Below, one piece after another: positions 27,001 to 37,800 of a stretch of 64,000 bases of DNA. The stretch lies in contig JAHBVO010000001.1 of assembly GCA_019637435.1 (NCBI GenBank), positions 1,240,001 through 1,304,000 of the forward strand. The letters are read 5' to 3'. The DNA comes from Candidatus Obscuribacterales bacterium. GTDB taxonomy: Bacteria; Cyanobacteriota; Vampirovibrionia; Obscuribacterales; Obscuribacteraceae. The notes beneath the pieces were generated by a model. It worked only from the letters and a program-made list of their open reading frames with translations, did no database searches and was not told the DNA's origin. The position numbers and the translations under genes are program-made. Positions within the stretch are counted from its first letter, which is position 1; each line of letters begins with the position of its first letter.

Positions 27001-27076
27001 CGCGAAAGATGAGTCTTTAAATTTGATCTGTTACCAGGTGCTCTCTTTAAGGGCATTTATCTACTAGGCAGATTGA

Positions 27077-27637
27077 GTGGACTTTGCTTTGATAAAACGG
27101 CTAACAGTGTCGCAGCGCAAGGCGCCTCGGAAGAGGCGGTCGGGTCGCGACGCGCGCGGGATGTACATCGTCGAGGCGCTTGTGGCGATGGTGATCAGCG
27201 GGATTATTGCTTTCTCGCTATTGGACATGTTGTGCGCATCAATGCGGACTATGAATCGTGCCAGCGGTGATGCTCAAGCATATGAACTAATTGAAGAACT
27301 GACGGAGTATACGCGCAGTAACGGTTATGACAGGCTTGTTCAGTTTAAGGATCAGCCTATGACGCTGACGCTCAATCGAACTGCCGATACCAGCCTGGAA
27401 TTTACAGCATTTCACGACCGACCACTACTATTAGATTTTGTTCGAAGGAAGTGGCAAGATAAAACAAGTAATAATCGCTTCGATGGCACGCTCTCGTACT
27501 ACGTTTTCGATGGGCCACAGCCACATACACTGAATGTGGCCATAGATTTGCTTTGGAACGATCGGAGTGGCACCTCTCAGCGCAGCTTGGGACGGGTCGT
27601 CGTAGTGTGTGATGTTTCTGAGCAGGAGGCAGGATGA
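27077..27637 (+). CDS. Type IV prepilin-like protein (PilV/GspI-like)
   Basis: 186 residues from GTG 27077. A long basic leader (28 residues) ends at the prepilin peptidase site G28/M29 with Glu at +5 (GMYIVEALVAMVISGIIAFS), followed by the hydrophobic N-terminal helix of pilins. The globular part has one internal disulfide candidate. Minor pseudopilins prime pilus or pseudopilus assembly in the inner membrane. Overlaps the next gene by 4 bp. Confidence 0.82.
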   Translation: MDFALIKRLTVSQRKAPRKRRSGRDARGMYIVEALVAMVISGIIAFSLLDMLCASMRTMNRASGDAQAYELIEELTEYTRSNGYDRLVQFKDQPMTLTLNRTADTSLEFTAFHDRPLLLDFVRRKWQDKTSNNRFDGTLSYYVFDGPQPHTLNVAIDLLWNDRSGTSQRSLGRVVVVCDVSEQEAG

Positions 27638-28524
27638 TACCGAGGCGGAGATCTGTGCGTCATAGAAACTGTGCCGGAGTTTCGCTCACGGAACTTCTCG
27701 TTGGGTCAGTACTTCTTGGTTCCTCCTTGGCTGTCGTCGCAGAACTGATGTCGTTGTGCGTCGTCGCAAATACTAAACTATTTCGCCAATTTGATGCTCA
27801 GCGAGGAGCGACTGTCGCTTTAGATAGAATAAAACGAGACGTGCGAATGGCTCAAGAGGTGCGGTCAACGCTCTCGACTGATGAGGTCAGCGAGTTTGGG
27901 ATAACAAAAAACTTGGCGTCTACTGTCCTCATTCTGCGTTTGCCCATCCCGTTCTTGTCGAAGGTTAATGACTCCAGTAGCAGTTCTTATGATCCTGCGG
28001 CGACAATTGACCCACAAAGCGGATTCACAGTTCCTGGCTACTACGTCGTCATTTACGAAGTCATCAAAGATGCAGAGAACCCTGGCGAATATAAACTAGT
28101 GACCTCCTCAAGAAGAATGCCACGGGACGATCAGTACAAGGCGCTGCATCCATGGTTTGCGGACAACTGCTCTTTCCATGGAAACGTAGACTCACAGGTC
28201 ATAGCAAAAGGAATTGTTGGTCCGACTGACCCAGCTGACACTACAGGCAGTGCTCCGAAGGTTTTCAGTTTTATCGCAAAGAATCCATCGAGGGGCAACA
28301 GATTGGATGTTTTACGGGAGCAGATTCTGTACAACCAATCCGTAGCATCTGGTGTCTCAATGGTTGGAGTCGACCTCGAGGTCAAGAGAGGAACAGAAGG
28401 AACGGACGTTCAACCAGTTTCGGGTTCCGACAATATTCTTGGAATGCACACAGAAGTTCATCTTAGGAATTTGAAAACCCTCTCTGGTCCCTATGATTCA
28501 ACACTATTTGAGCAGCAGGAATGA
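27634..28524 (+). CDS. Type IV prepilin-like protein (PilW/GspJ-like)
   Basis: 296 residues. A short basic leader ends at G15/V16 with Glu20 at +5 (GVSLTELLVGSVLLGSSLAV), then the pilin helix and TVALDRIKRDVRMAQEV, the pattern seen after the helix in PilW/GspJ-type minor pilins. The large globular region has Asp/Ser-rich loops. ATGA overlaps on both sides show it is coupled to the preceding and following genes. Confidence 0.82.
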   Translation: MIPRRRSVRHRNCAGVSLTELLVGSVLLGSSLAVVAELMSLCVVANTKLFRQFDAQRGATVALDRIKRDVRMAQEVRSTLSTDEVSEFGITKNLASTVLILRLPIPFLSKVNDSSSSSYDPAATIDPQSGFTVPGYYVVIYEVIKDAENPGEYKLVTSSRRMPRDDQYKALHPWFADNCSFHGNVDSQVIAKGIVGPTDPADTTGSAPKVFSFIAKNPSRGNRLDVLREQILYNQSVASGVSMVGVDLEVKRGTEGTDVQPVSGSDNILGMHTEVHLRNLKTLSGPYDSTLFEQQE

Positions 28525-30182
28525 AATCTAAAAGAGTCCTATATCGATTGCGCAGAGCTAGAAGTCCTCGAGGGTGGGCTCTGGTTGCGGTCATGACTGT
28601 ATCTGTTTTTGCAACAATGTTCCTCTTTAGCCTTGCTGGCCTTTCCACCGGTCTTCTCCAGACAGAGGGCGCGGCCAGGCAACGAAATTATGCTCTCGCG
28701 GGAGCTGAAGCTGGTTTGGATTTCGCTCGGCTCCAGCTCAACAAATCCTTAGCCGATGGCATCGACACCGATATTGCTCCGCAGGCTGGTGAGAAATCCA
28801 AGGATTACGGTGTACCTGTCGAGTACTTGCCTCAGGTAGGTAATCGCTGCAAAGTCATGTTGCGTCTTACTCGAATTACTCAGGATGAATTAGGCTCGCT
28901 CGCAGAGCAGGGGTTTACAGCAATACCGCCAGGAAGTAATCTCTTTCTCAATGAGGCTAACAGCGATGATTGGAGCCGAAACGCGATCTCCGATTGGGAG
29001 CAGGCCCCGAATGGAGGCTACGCCTGGAAAGTTGAAGTCACGTCTTATTGCGGAATTTTTGCAACCACAATTAGAAGCTTTCTCATAGCAGAGAATTCAA
29101 ATTCGTCCGGTGGCCTTTCTTATTCTTCCAGGGATAATACCGGGCTCGTAGGCGATAAGGCAATTTCACTAAATTCGCAAAGCGCTTTGAAGATTAAGTC
29201 CCCTGGGAACGAACTCGATCCTGATGATCAAATTGCCGACAGCGAGAATGGAACACCAAAGTCGTTCAATTCGGCGATTCGGACAAATGGCAAGTTGACC
29301 CTTGGCGATACAACCTCAATCTTTGGAGATGTTGTTATCTCGAGCGACACCGGATCGCTCACAGGCAGTCCATCGTCGAGAGTCTATGGGCGTGTTACCG
29401 CGCCAACCAGTGCAGTGTCGCAGGATTCGACTCCGTGGAATCCGGGTTATGTTGCTTATCCTACGGACAGCATCCGCGCCATAGCGGATCTTCTGCCTTC
29501 AATCTCAGGTGCGGGCCGGACTGGAGACAACATGAATCCAGTTCAGCCGGCAGCTCAGGGCTCCGACTTGGGTGCACCGCAGACCCCGTATCCAATGACT
29601 GTACCGAGCAATATAACGACTCTGCCAAGTTTTCCGACGAATCCTGATGCGACATCGACAACTGTTCAATCGGGAGTATCATACGCGACATCGAACTTAG
29701 ACTCTGACGGAGCCACAGGCCCCTTGATATTTGATGATGCTTCTGGCTCGCCGACGAAGGTCTTCGTTCTCGATGATCCAAACTCGACTTCCTCGACTGC
29801 GGTCAATCTCAGCAGTCGGTGGATTACAAATAATGGCAGTGCTTCTGATCTTCAGCTGTACTACGCTGGCTCTAAACCGATCAGTATTCAACTCGATTCG
29901 GGCGGTAGCGGTAACGCAAAAATAAGCATCTCAATCTATGCTCCTAACGCTGATATTTCGTTCTCCGGAAAGGGTGACTTCACTGGCGCTTTGGTCGGAA
30001 AAAATATTAATATGACCCACGATGGAACAGTACAGTTGGACAGCGAAGCTGCGAAGAGTTTGACCAAGCAGTCGAACTCCAGTACTCCCGGGAACACAGA
30101 GTCAGCGGGTGTTCCCAAGCCCCTACACTACACAGTGTTGAGTTGGCAGCAAATAACAGGGGCTCTCGTTCCGTCTGATTGA
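28521..30182 (+). CDS. PilX/GspK-like pseudopilin, enlarged
   Basis: 553 residues. The N-terminus RSPRGWALVAVMTVSVFATMF matches the PilX N-terminal domain: cleavage after Gly18, hydrophobic helix, and no Glu at +5, as in tip pseudopilins. RNYALAGAEAGLDFARLQLN follows as in PilX. The remaining 450 residues are Ser/Thr/Gly/Asn rich with repeated polymer-like beta segments (LTLGDTTSIFGDVVISSD), resembling surface-exposed bactofilin-like beta-helix strands; this is much longer than ordinary PilX. Last gene of the pilin operon; it ends 15 bp from the convergent TPR gene. Confidence 0.8.
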   Translation: MKSKRVLYRLRRARSPRGWALVAVMTVSVFATMFLFSLAGLSTGLLQTEGAARQRNYALAGAEAGLDFARLQLNKSLADGIDTDIAPQAGEKSKDYGVPVEYLPQVGNRCKVMLRLTRITQDELGSLAEQGFTAIPPGSNLFLNEANSDDWSRNAISDWEQAPNGGYAWKVEVTSYCGIFATTIRSFLIAENSNSSGGLSYSSRDNTGLVGDKAISLNSQSALKIKSPGNELDPDDQIADSENGTPKSFNSAIRTNGKLTLGDTTSIFGDVVISSDTGSLTGSPSSRVYGRVTAPTSAVSQDSTPWNPGYVAYPTDSIRAIADLLPSISGAGRTGDNMNPVQPAAQGSDLGAPQTPYPMTVPSNITTLPSFPTNPDATSTTVQSGVSYATSNLDSDGATGPLIFDDASGSPTKVFVLDDPNSTSSTAVNLSSRWITNNGSASDLQLYYAGSKPISIQLDSGGSGNAKISISIYAPNADISFSGKGDFTGALVGKNINMTHDGTVQLDSEAAKSLTKQSNSSTPGNTESAGVPKPLHYTVLSWQQITGALVPSD

Positions 30183-30197
30183 TCTTGGATTACGCTT

Positions 30198-31094
30198 TTA
30201 CAAGGCGTCAAGTTCTGCTGGGTTCAGATCCAGATATGTCGCGTACTCCCTGCCGATTTCCAGAAGACTGGGACTTTCTTCATCCGAATGTTCCTTCAGA
30301 TGAGATCTCAGTTGGAGTGACGCTTCGCCCTTTCGCCCGAGAGCAAACAAAAACTTGGCGTACTCAATTCGTGTGATACCAAATGGAGTATCATCGCCGG
30401 TCATGCATTTACTAGTTTCCAAAGCGAGTTTGTACTCGATTTCAGCCGACTCCGCGTCGCCAAGTTTTTCGTAGCAGTGAGCGAGGTTCAAGTGCGCGAT
30501 GTATTCGAGATCGTTTTTTTCTTCGCTCGCGACGTTTTGCCAGTGGCGGATTGCATCCTCGTAGAGTCCAGCTTCCATGAGCCGTTCCTTCGGCACATCA
30601 GCTAATCTGATGACCGTCACGCGCGAGAGATAATCATCTTCGGCATCGAATTCTAGCGTGAAAAAGTAATCATTGATTGTGTAGGTATCGAAGATTTCGA
30701 TAGGCTCTACTTTCTGCAATTCCCACTTGCGCAGTTCGTCCTTGGAGTCGGTTTCGGGAGCGGGTTTGTGTTTCCCTCGCTCTCTTGTGGATACAGGTTT
30801 GCCGATTTCTCGATGAACATCATCGCGCGAAATTCCCAACTCGACGTCCTTCAGAACCTCCTCTTCAAAGCTCTCGAAGTTTTGGCGCTCGTAGAAGAAG
30901 TTTACTTCGGTGTACGTTCCGTCATTTTCACTTATGCTGAATCCGTTCTTTTCAAAACTGTGCTCGACCAGGGCGATACCGCATGTAGTGTCTTTAGGTT
31001 CTGCGCCGATCAGTTTTACAAGTTTGAACCATTCTGGCGAATAGGTTTTGGTCCCGAGTACATCGAGAATGGTTTGAACTTTTGATGTAATCAT
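30198..31094 (-). CDS. TPR-containing protein of unknown function
   Basis: 298 residues, soluble. The N-terminal half (about 1-170) is a mixed alpha/beta domain of unknown type, including GISRDDVHREIGKP, a SmpA/OmlA-like pattern that recognises small beta domains. The C-terminal half has TPR-like repeats (YIAHLNLAHCYEKLGDAESA, RIEYAKFLFALGRKGEAS). AAGGAAC lies 9 nt before the ATG. Its stop nearly meets the stop of the PilX-like gene on the other strand. Confidence 0.7.
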   Translation of the reverse strand: MITSKVQTILDVLGTKTYSPEWFKLVKLIGAEPKDTTCGIALVEHSFEKNGFSISENDGTYTEVNFFYERQNFESFEEEVLKDVELGISRDDVHREIGKPVSTRERGKHKPAPETDSKDELRKWELQKVEPIEIFDTYTINDYFFTLEFDAEDDYLSRVTVIRLADVPKERLMEAGLYEDAIRHWQNVASEEKNDLEYIAHLNLAHCYEKLGDAESAEIEYKLALETSKCMTGDDTPFGITRIEYAKFLFALGRKGEASLQLRSHLKEHSDEESPSLLEIGREYATYLDLNPAELDAL

Positions 31095-31174
31095 AAGCTG
31101 ACTGTTCCTTTATTGCGTTCCGCGTTCCCGGAAGAAAACCGCGAGAACCGGACGCTCTTGTTTCATCAGCTATT

Positions 31175-31657
31175 TTAACGAGTTCTACCCGTGATTAACT
31201 CTCCAAGCCCAACAAACGTAAAAATAAATCCAGCTAGAGACCCTAAAAAGTAAAAGATAGTCGCCAGTGTAAAACCGCTTTGTATGTGGGAAATGGTCGG
31301 TCTGTGTTGCTGGAAGCGGACGTCTACGGAGTCGCCGGGCTTCAGAAACCAACCGTGAAAGTCGAATGTCTCTTTCGCTGTATACGTCTCGCTGCCGACG
31401 GTGTAGTCGTAAACGACATTTCGCTTGAGCTTACTGCCCGCCCGCACTTCCGTTACTTTACCTTGCGTGAAACCCATATTAGATTCCCAGGGCAAGCTAA
31501 ACACCGTCGAATAGCAGAGTACTCCAAAGACCAGAAAGACCGCTATACCACCTACGAGCGTCCCGAAGGGGCTTATCGACTCATTAGTTACAGTTCGAAG
31601 CTTGGAGACTGGATGGCGAGTGCCGTAAGAGTGTTGAGTAACGCGTTGATTTTTCAT
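31175..31657 (-). CDS. DUF3592-like membrane protein
   Basis: About 160 residues from ATG 31657 (a TTG at 31681 would add 8). Two membrane helices (FGTLVGGIAVFLVFGVLC and ATIFYFLGSLAGFIFTFVG) flank an external beta domain with QGKVTEVRAGSKLKRNVVYD, a Y-x-V-x-G-x-x-Y stretch and KPGDSVDVRFQQHRP, the DUF3592 pattern. Function unknown. It is 80 bp upstream of the TPR gene on the same strand and may be cotranscribed. Confidence 0.7.
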   Translation of the reverse strand: MKNQRVTQHSYGTRHPVSKLRTVTNESISPFGTLVGGIAVFLVFGVLCYSTVFSLPWESNMGFTQGKVTEVRAGSKLKRNVVYDYTVGSETYTAKETFDFHGWFLKPGDSVDVRFQQHRPTISHIQSGFTLATIFYFLGSLAGFIFTFVGLGELITGRTR

Positions 31658-31812
31658 AGTAACGGCTCGCTCGTGAAGCAATCCCAGCCACCACTATGAA
31701 TTAGAAAGCTCCAATTCCTGCAAATATTCGCTTTTCTTTTGGTTTTCAAGAGGGGCGTTCCTTTTATATGCGGTTTAGAGACTCTGTGCGTTTCGTTCGG
31801 CTTCCGCACATG

Positions 31813-31841
31813 AAAAAGGTTAGCCCTTGTTTGGACTAACC
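31813..31841 (-). terminator. Intrinsic terminator of the large adhesin gene
   Basis: Read on the minus strand: GGTTAGTCC, loop of about 7 nt, GGGCTAACC, then TTTTT. The 9-bp stem (one mismatch) with a T-run lies 30 bp after the adhesin stop codon. Confidence 0.85.
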
Positions 31842-31870
31842 TCTTTGGCTTGAAGTTATCGCCGGCAGCG

Positions 31871-34800
31871 CTATCTGCTCGCCGTCACTCGCGGATTGAA
31901 GTGTTGAACATAATCACCGCGATCCGGGCAGAGCGTCATGATGACGGATGAGGTCTTCATGATTTGCTTAGCGAGGCGCTTTGACGCTGCATCATTCGAT
32001 TTCATCAATTGATTTAGCGATTTCACTGCGTAGCATGCCGATGGAATCGCGAATTCCGAAGTGTATACACGCAATCCGTTCTCCAGTTGCGACTGTTGGA
32101 GCGCTCTGTGTTGGATCAACTCGATCGGGTTTACATCGGCATAAACGCCTCGTTGTTGCGTGCTGATGTGCGCGTGTCTACCTGGCGGTAGGCTGATGGC
32201 TCTCCCGTTGATATTGATTACGACTGAGTTTTTATGGTTGTCGTGCAAGTTATAAACGGCCAGACCATTGTTCGATTTTGCAACCAGAGCGACAGCGCCG
32301 GCTGCGAGTTTCACAGAGCCCTGGGCTGTTTCTACAATCGTATCGTGTTTCGGAGCGAAGATCGCTTTGCCATTTTCCAAACGATGTACCGACTCAGCCG
32401 TCGCGTGGTGCATTGCGGCATCAACAATCAGATTGTCTGAGGTTGAACCGCCAGCTGCCTTGTCACTGTCAGCGGTGCCACGATCGAACGACACCAGATT
32501 CAGTGCTTCACTACCAATGGTGGCGCCTGTTAACGTACCGTTTCCACTTGAAGCATTTGAAGTTCCGTTTTCTCCGAACAAATTCAGGCTCATCGGCTGC
32601 GCTGCGCTCGAAACCGTCAGTGCGTTGGCGTTGTTTAATGTCGCCAAGTTCAGGGAGACGTCCTGATTGATCGGAATATTTACTCCCGGTTGCGCAGGAG
32701 CTATAGCATCAGTTTGGCTACTGAATTGTGAAACCGCAGATGTCACATCGCCAACCATCGAGACGCCAGGCATTGTCGATGACGCATGCGAAGTAGTTAC
32801 GGTTGGTGGATCGGCTCTAACAACCGAGTTTGTGCCAAGGATAATCTTGTTCATACCGCTGGACAGATTGTTGAAGATCACATCTTTGTTGACCACTTCT
32901 ACTGTTGCCGGTCCGCTGGCGACAACTCCGTTGTTCGGTCCAAAATAAGCACGTCCGCGGGTACCTTCAGGATCTACGCTGATGCCTGCGGGCGCCGTAT
33001 TCGGTGGTGTAGGATTCGTGCCTTTCTTCGGCGGAGCTCCGATGGAGATTACGATGTCATCGCCTTTCTTGCCGGACGTTTCCACTCTCGTATTGTCTGT
33101 GATTATGACTTCACCGGTAGCCACATTAAGATTGGAAGCAACTATGCCACCATTTACAGCATGGATGTTTCCGGTAAAGGTTAATGACGCACCGTTGGCG
33201 GTGAATTCCAGGTCACCATCATTTGTGGCTGTGTCGAACACACTCAAACTGCCGGCGGTGACGATCGAAACATTTCCACCTGCGATAGTGCGTTCAATGG
33301 TGAGAAGGTTGGTATTAATATTGTTCAGATTAATTGAACTACCGCTATCCAACGTCAGTGAAGTCGTGTCGATGTTGAGAGCCTTCTTCCCGATGGAGCC
33401 CTCCTCCGAAGTAAGAGTCAGAGAGTCTGCTGTGATGACAACATTCTTGCCGACCTTGATTGTTCCCTTTCCGTTAACGTTTAGCTCTAAAGCCGGAGTA
33501 TCAACCGCTTGCTGAGTCGCTACTTCTACTCCGCCTCCGAGATTCGTTATAGTGATACGTCCGCCGGAACCTCCAGTGGACAGCGTACCTTGAACACCGT
33601 TTTTCGGTGCTTTCTTTCCGTTGTTGAGAACGAAGTCTTTCTTATTATCGGAGATGAGTGTGATGGTACCGCCAATGCCACCACCGACACTGCTGGCATC
33701 CAGGCTTCCGGCGATAATCAGGTAGCCTTGTTTGCCATCGAGATTTCCCGCCTCAAGCGTGTAGTTTGCACCCGCTGCGAGCGTCGAGGAGTTAGTGTGC
33801 GCATCAATGAGAGATGTATCGTTAACTGTGATGTTGCCGCCAGTTCTTACGGTGATGGAACCTCCATCGCCACCGAGAATTCCGCTAGTAGCAGAAATGC
33901 GCAGGAAGTCTGCCGGCGGTTTAGGAGTCTTCTTGATTATGCCGAAGAAGGTCGGAGTGGCGTCTTCTGTGACATATTCAATGGTACCGCCGCCCCCCAA
34001 ACCGAGACCGTTTGCAGACAATTGAAGCGGGCTCGTGGGTGAGCTCGTAAAATCAATTAATTGAGTTTTGAGCCTGATTTCGCCGCCGAAGAAGTTGTCG
34101 CCTGGAATTCCTTTCGCATTCGCCTCCGCCAGAAAACTTGTTTCGTTTAGGGTTAATGTGCCTGTCCCATCGGCCGCAGCAGTGAGAAGCAGTCTCGCAC
34201 CATCTCCTCTCGTGTGTGCGACATTCAGACCGCCGGTTCCGATTGTGAGATCACCATTTGTTTTTATATCAATCAGTGCGCCGTCACCAGAACCTGTTGC
34301 GGATACTGTGATATCGCCACCGGTGGCGACTGTAAGGTCTGTGCGTGTTTCGTAAACGAAGCTGCCGGCATCGCCTGTGGTTCCATTAACGTTGAAAGTA
34401 AAGGTGCCGGTCGGATTTACGATGTCTGCCGTAATAATCTCGATGCTTCCGCCATTTCCTGAAGCATCTACTGAAGTCGACAAATTGTTTATTGTATCGA
34501 AGGTAATTGCCTGGATTGTAGATGAATTCAGAAAGATTGAGTGAGCACTGACGTTTCCTGCGATTCTGATGCCACCAGCGGTGCCGATAGCGATTGCGCC
34601 ATTATTGGTCAGGATGCTGCCGTTTACGTTGACTGCATTCTGCTGCGGGATGGCGCCTGGGAATGCAATGCCACCGCTGATGATGCCTGCTTGAACTTGT
34701 ATCGGACCAGGTGTTTCAATCAATTCGACGTTTGCAACTTGAAGGTTGACATCGCCGCCAGTCAAACCACCGGTTGTGGTGATATTTCCGGTTGATATTC

Positions 34801-37800
34801 CATTTGGAGCGATCATAAAGACGTCTCCACCGCGAGCGCCGGCGGAAGTGGTATTAATTGCGCCAGTAAGGCTGATTGACCCCAGATTTGCCAGAGCGGT
34901 CAGGCCTCCGCCCAGTCCGTCGGAGCCACCACCTGTGAGTGTGATTGTACCCGTACCGGTGATATTACCGCCGGTGGCGTTCAAGGTAATATTGTCGAAC
35001 AGCCCCTGGCTTTGAATTTGGCCAATTTGTGTGCCCGGCGGTGGATAGTCGAAATCTACCCCAGCCAGCATCACGAGGTTGCCGGAGTCTCCGGTCGGAT
35101 TGGATAGGTTTATCGTGAACGCTCCCAGGTTGATATTTCCAGACGAGAGAATCGCGACGCTTCGGCCTACGAACGAGATATTACTCGACAAGTTGACGTC
35201 ACCCTGGTTGTTTGCAATGGTGTAACCGGTGAAAATAAACTTGTTGCCCACGATATTTCCATTGGTTTGTTGAACCCATGTGTTGGTTGTCAGCGTGACG
35301 TTATTCGCTCCGATGAATTGAGAGTTTGTGTGAGAGGTCGTGGTTCCATCCGGGTTGTTTAGGAGGACGTCTCCGTTGAACGCTAATGTCCCAAACAGAT
35401 CCAGGTTCGCACCATCTGCGGTGAGGAACGAAATTGCCGCCGGGTTACTAGGAAATCCAGGAGCGCCAGCCGGCGGCTCCGAGGCCGTGATTGTGCTGCT
35501 TCCTCCATTTACTGTGAGACCGCCGGTAGTGTTTTTAGCTATGAAAGTTTGAACGTCCAGGGTGACAGTATTAAAGGTCACGACCGGGGATTCAACAGTG
35601 ACGCTGCCGGTTGAGGTGAAGCTGTTTTGGAAGGTGATCGAAACAGGGCTAGATGCCGCGAAGCTATCGGATTGAATTGTGCCGATACTCAGGGCGATTC
35701 CGTTATCAAAGAACACATCGCCGGCGCCAGTCGTACTGATTGTGTTGACCTGGTTATTTGCAATAAGTGATGCGCTGCCGCCTCCAGTTATGTTTACTTG
35801 CAGGTTGGTAGCAGTAATCACGTCGGGGACAGAAATCGCTCCAGCGTTGGTTGTCTGTAAAACGACGGAGCTGGAATTTGAGCCGACCGCAGTCAGAGAT
35901 GCGGTTGTGATGTTGCTTCCAGCCGATAAGGTTATGCTACCTGCGGTGCCGGTTCCGTTTCCGCTTGTGTTGACGGCACCAGTGGTGATCGAGCCCGATG
36001 TAGAGGTGATTTGAACAGCGCCGCCGTTCTGCCCGCCCGACAGACCGTTAGTATTTACTCCATCAGTCGTGATGTTGCCGACAGCATTGATGGTAGCTGT
36101 GTGCACGGCAGATGCGGCATTTGTTCTTAGAGTACCGTTAGGTGTGTCAATGTCGACTGTGCCTCCACTGTTAATTAGCACTGCTCCATCGACCGCTATA
36201 TTTCCAGTTGTCGTAACGAGAGATACGCCACCTCCGGTTCCACCGGTTGTCTGAATTCCGAAATTGCCGGCAATCTGAATGTTACTAGCGGACAAGTTGA
36301 CGGAACCAGCCTGGAAGCCCACTCCTGATTGAACTGTGAGAGTCAGACCTGATGCGCTCGATATCGCTCCGTCGATGGCGCCTGCCGCCGCATCAATGGT
36401 GATTGTTCCACCGTCTGTTGAGCCATTCGCATTGTACAGACCATTGAGCAAACCGATTCCGCCAGAACCGTAGTTTCGCACAGTGATGGATCCGCCGGAA
36501 CCGCTAGTCGAAGCTGCTGTAATTTGATTGGTGAAGAACTGGCTGTTGCTTACTACTTCTACTGTGACATCGCCACCCTGTCCGGAGGTACCGGAGTCGG
36601 CGAATATATTTCCAACTCCGTAGGAGCCGCCACCCAGACTAATATGCACATCACCGCCACTGGTGGCACCTGAACCAGTCGTTAAGATGTTAAGAGTAGT
36701 GAGGTTGCCTGTTCCTCCGATAACGATTTCCACGTCTCCAGCGCTTCCTGTGCCGTTTCCAACGCTATTCCCTGTGGAGATCTGACCGGTGGTAACGGAA
36801 CCATTTTGTGCCCTTATAGATGTTTGCGAATTTGCAAGCATGGTTATAGTGCCAAGCACAATATTGCCGTTTGTCGCCGTCACTGTGCTAAACGGATTGT
36901 TCGGAGAAACTGTGTTTGTGCTGATTGTTACCACATTTAGTGGATTACCTACGGCGACATCCAGTGTGCCTCCGGAGGAAGTTGCGGTACTGGCCATGCT
37001 AATATTCCCGACATTTATGGCGGTACCTGCATTTGCTCCTCCGACGAGTGTGATACTACCTGGAGTACCATTCGTACCGGACGAACCAGTAGTGAGTGTC
37101 ACTGCCGTCGGCAACAGCACTTGCCCGCCGCCGCTCCCGGCGTAGGCCACCAGAGTGAGCCCACCGCCCTTCGAGTTGTTCGCGGAAGTTGCTGTCGTTA
37201 GTTGCTGGAGTGTTCCGAGAGAGTTGAGGTCAATATTGCCGCCGGTGGTAGACGCACCATTGGCGGTGACACTCGTGATGTTGTTTGTGAAGTCCACTCC
37301 GGCAATAAGGGCTATGTTGCCACCATTAGTGGTGCTGCTCGCCGATGTGATGCCGAAGTTGCCGCTCAGGTTGATATTGCCGCTTGCCATGGCGAGCAGA
37401 CCACCCGGCACCGTCATGTTGCCCTGAATGGTTAGGTTGCCACGCGCTAACAATGACACCGCCGCTGTAGCATTAATGGTGCTTGTGGTGATTCCGTTTC
37501 CTTCAATAACGACCGCGCTCGCGCCTGTAGTTAGATTCCCAAGAGCAATGTCGCCAGTTGTTTGAATGGATGTTTGACCAAGCAGTGACGATGTGCCGAG
37601 CCATATAGGGGCAGGGGAAAGCGTTCCTGCGACAGGAAATGCTGTCGCATTTGAACCGTCGGCGTTGATTACGAACGGTCCACCCGGAAGCGAGGGGGTT
37701 GCGCCTGAGATGGTCACGCTACCATAAGTCGGCGATATACCGCCGATGAGCTGAATACTTGTAGGTGCAATTATGTTGATGTTGCCGTTGACACCTGCGG

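Noticed and set aside
32982..33515. Plus-strand frames of 100-180 residues opposite the giant adhesin
   Set aside because: Several such frames mirror the Gly/Thr/Asn-rich repeats; their products are Pro/Val-rich shadow sequence without domains.
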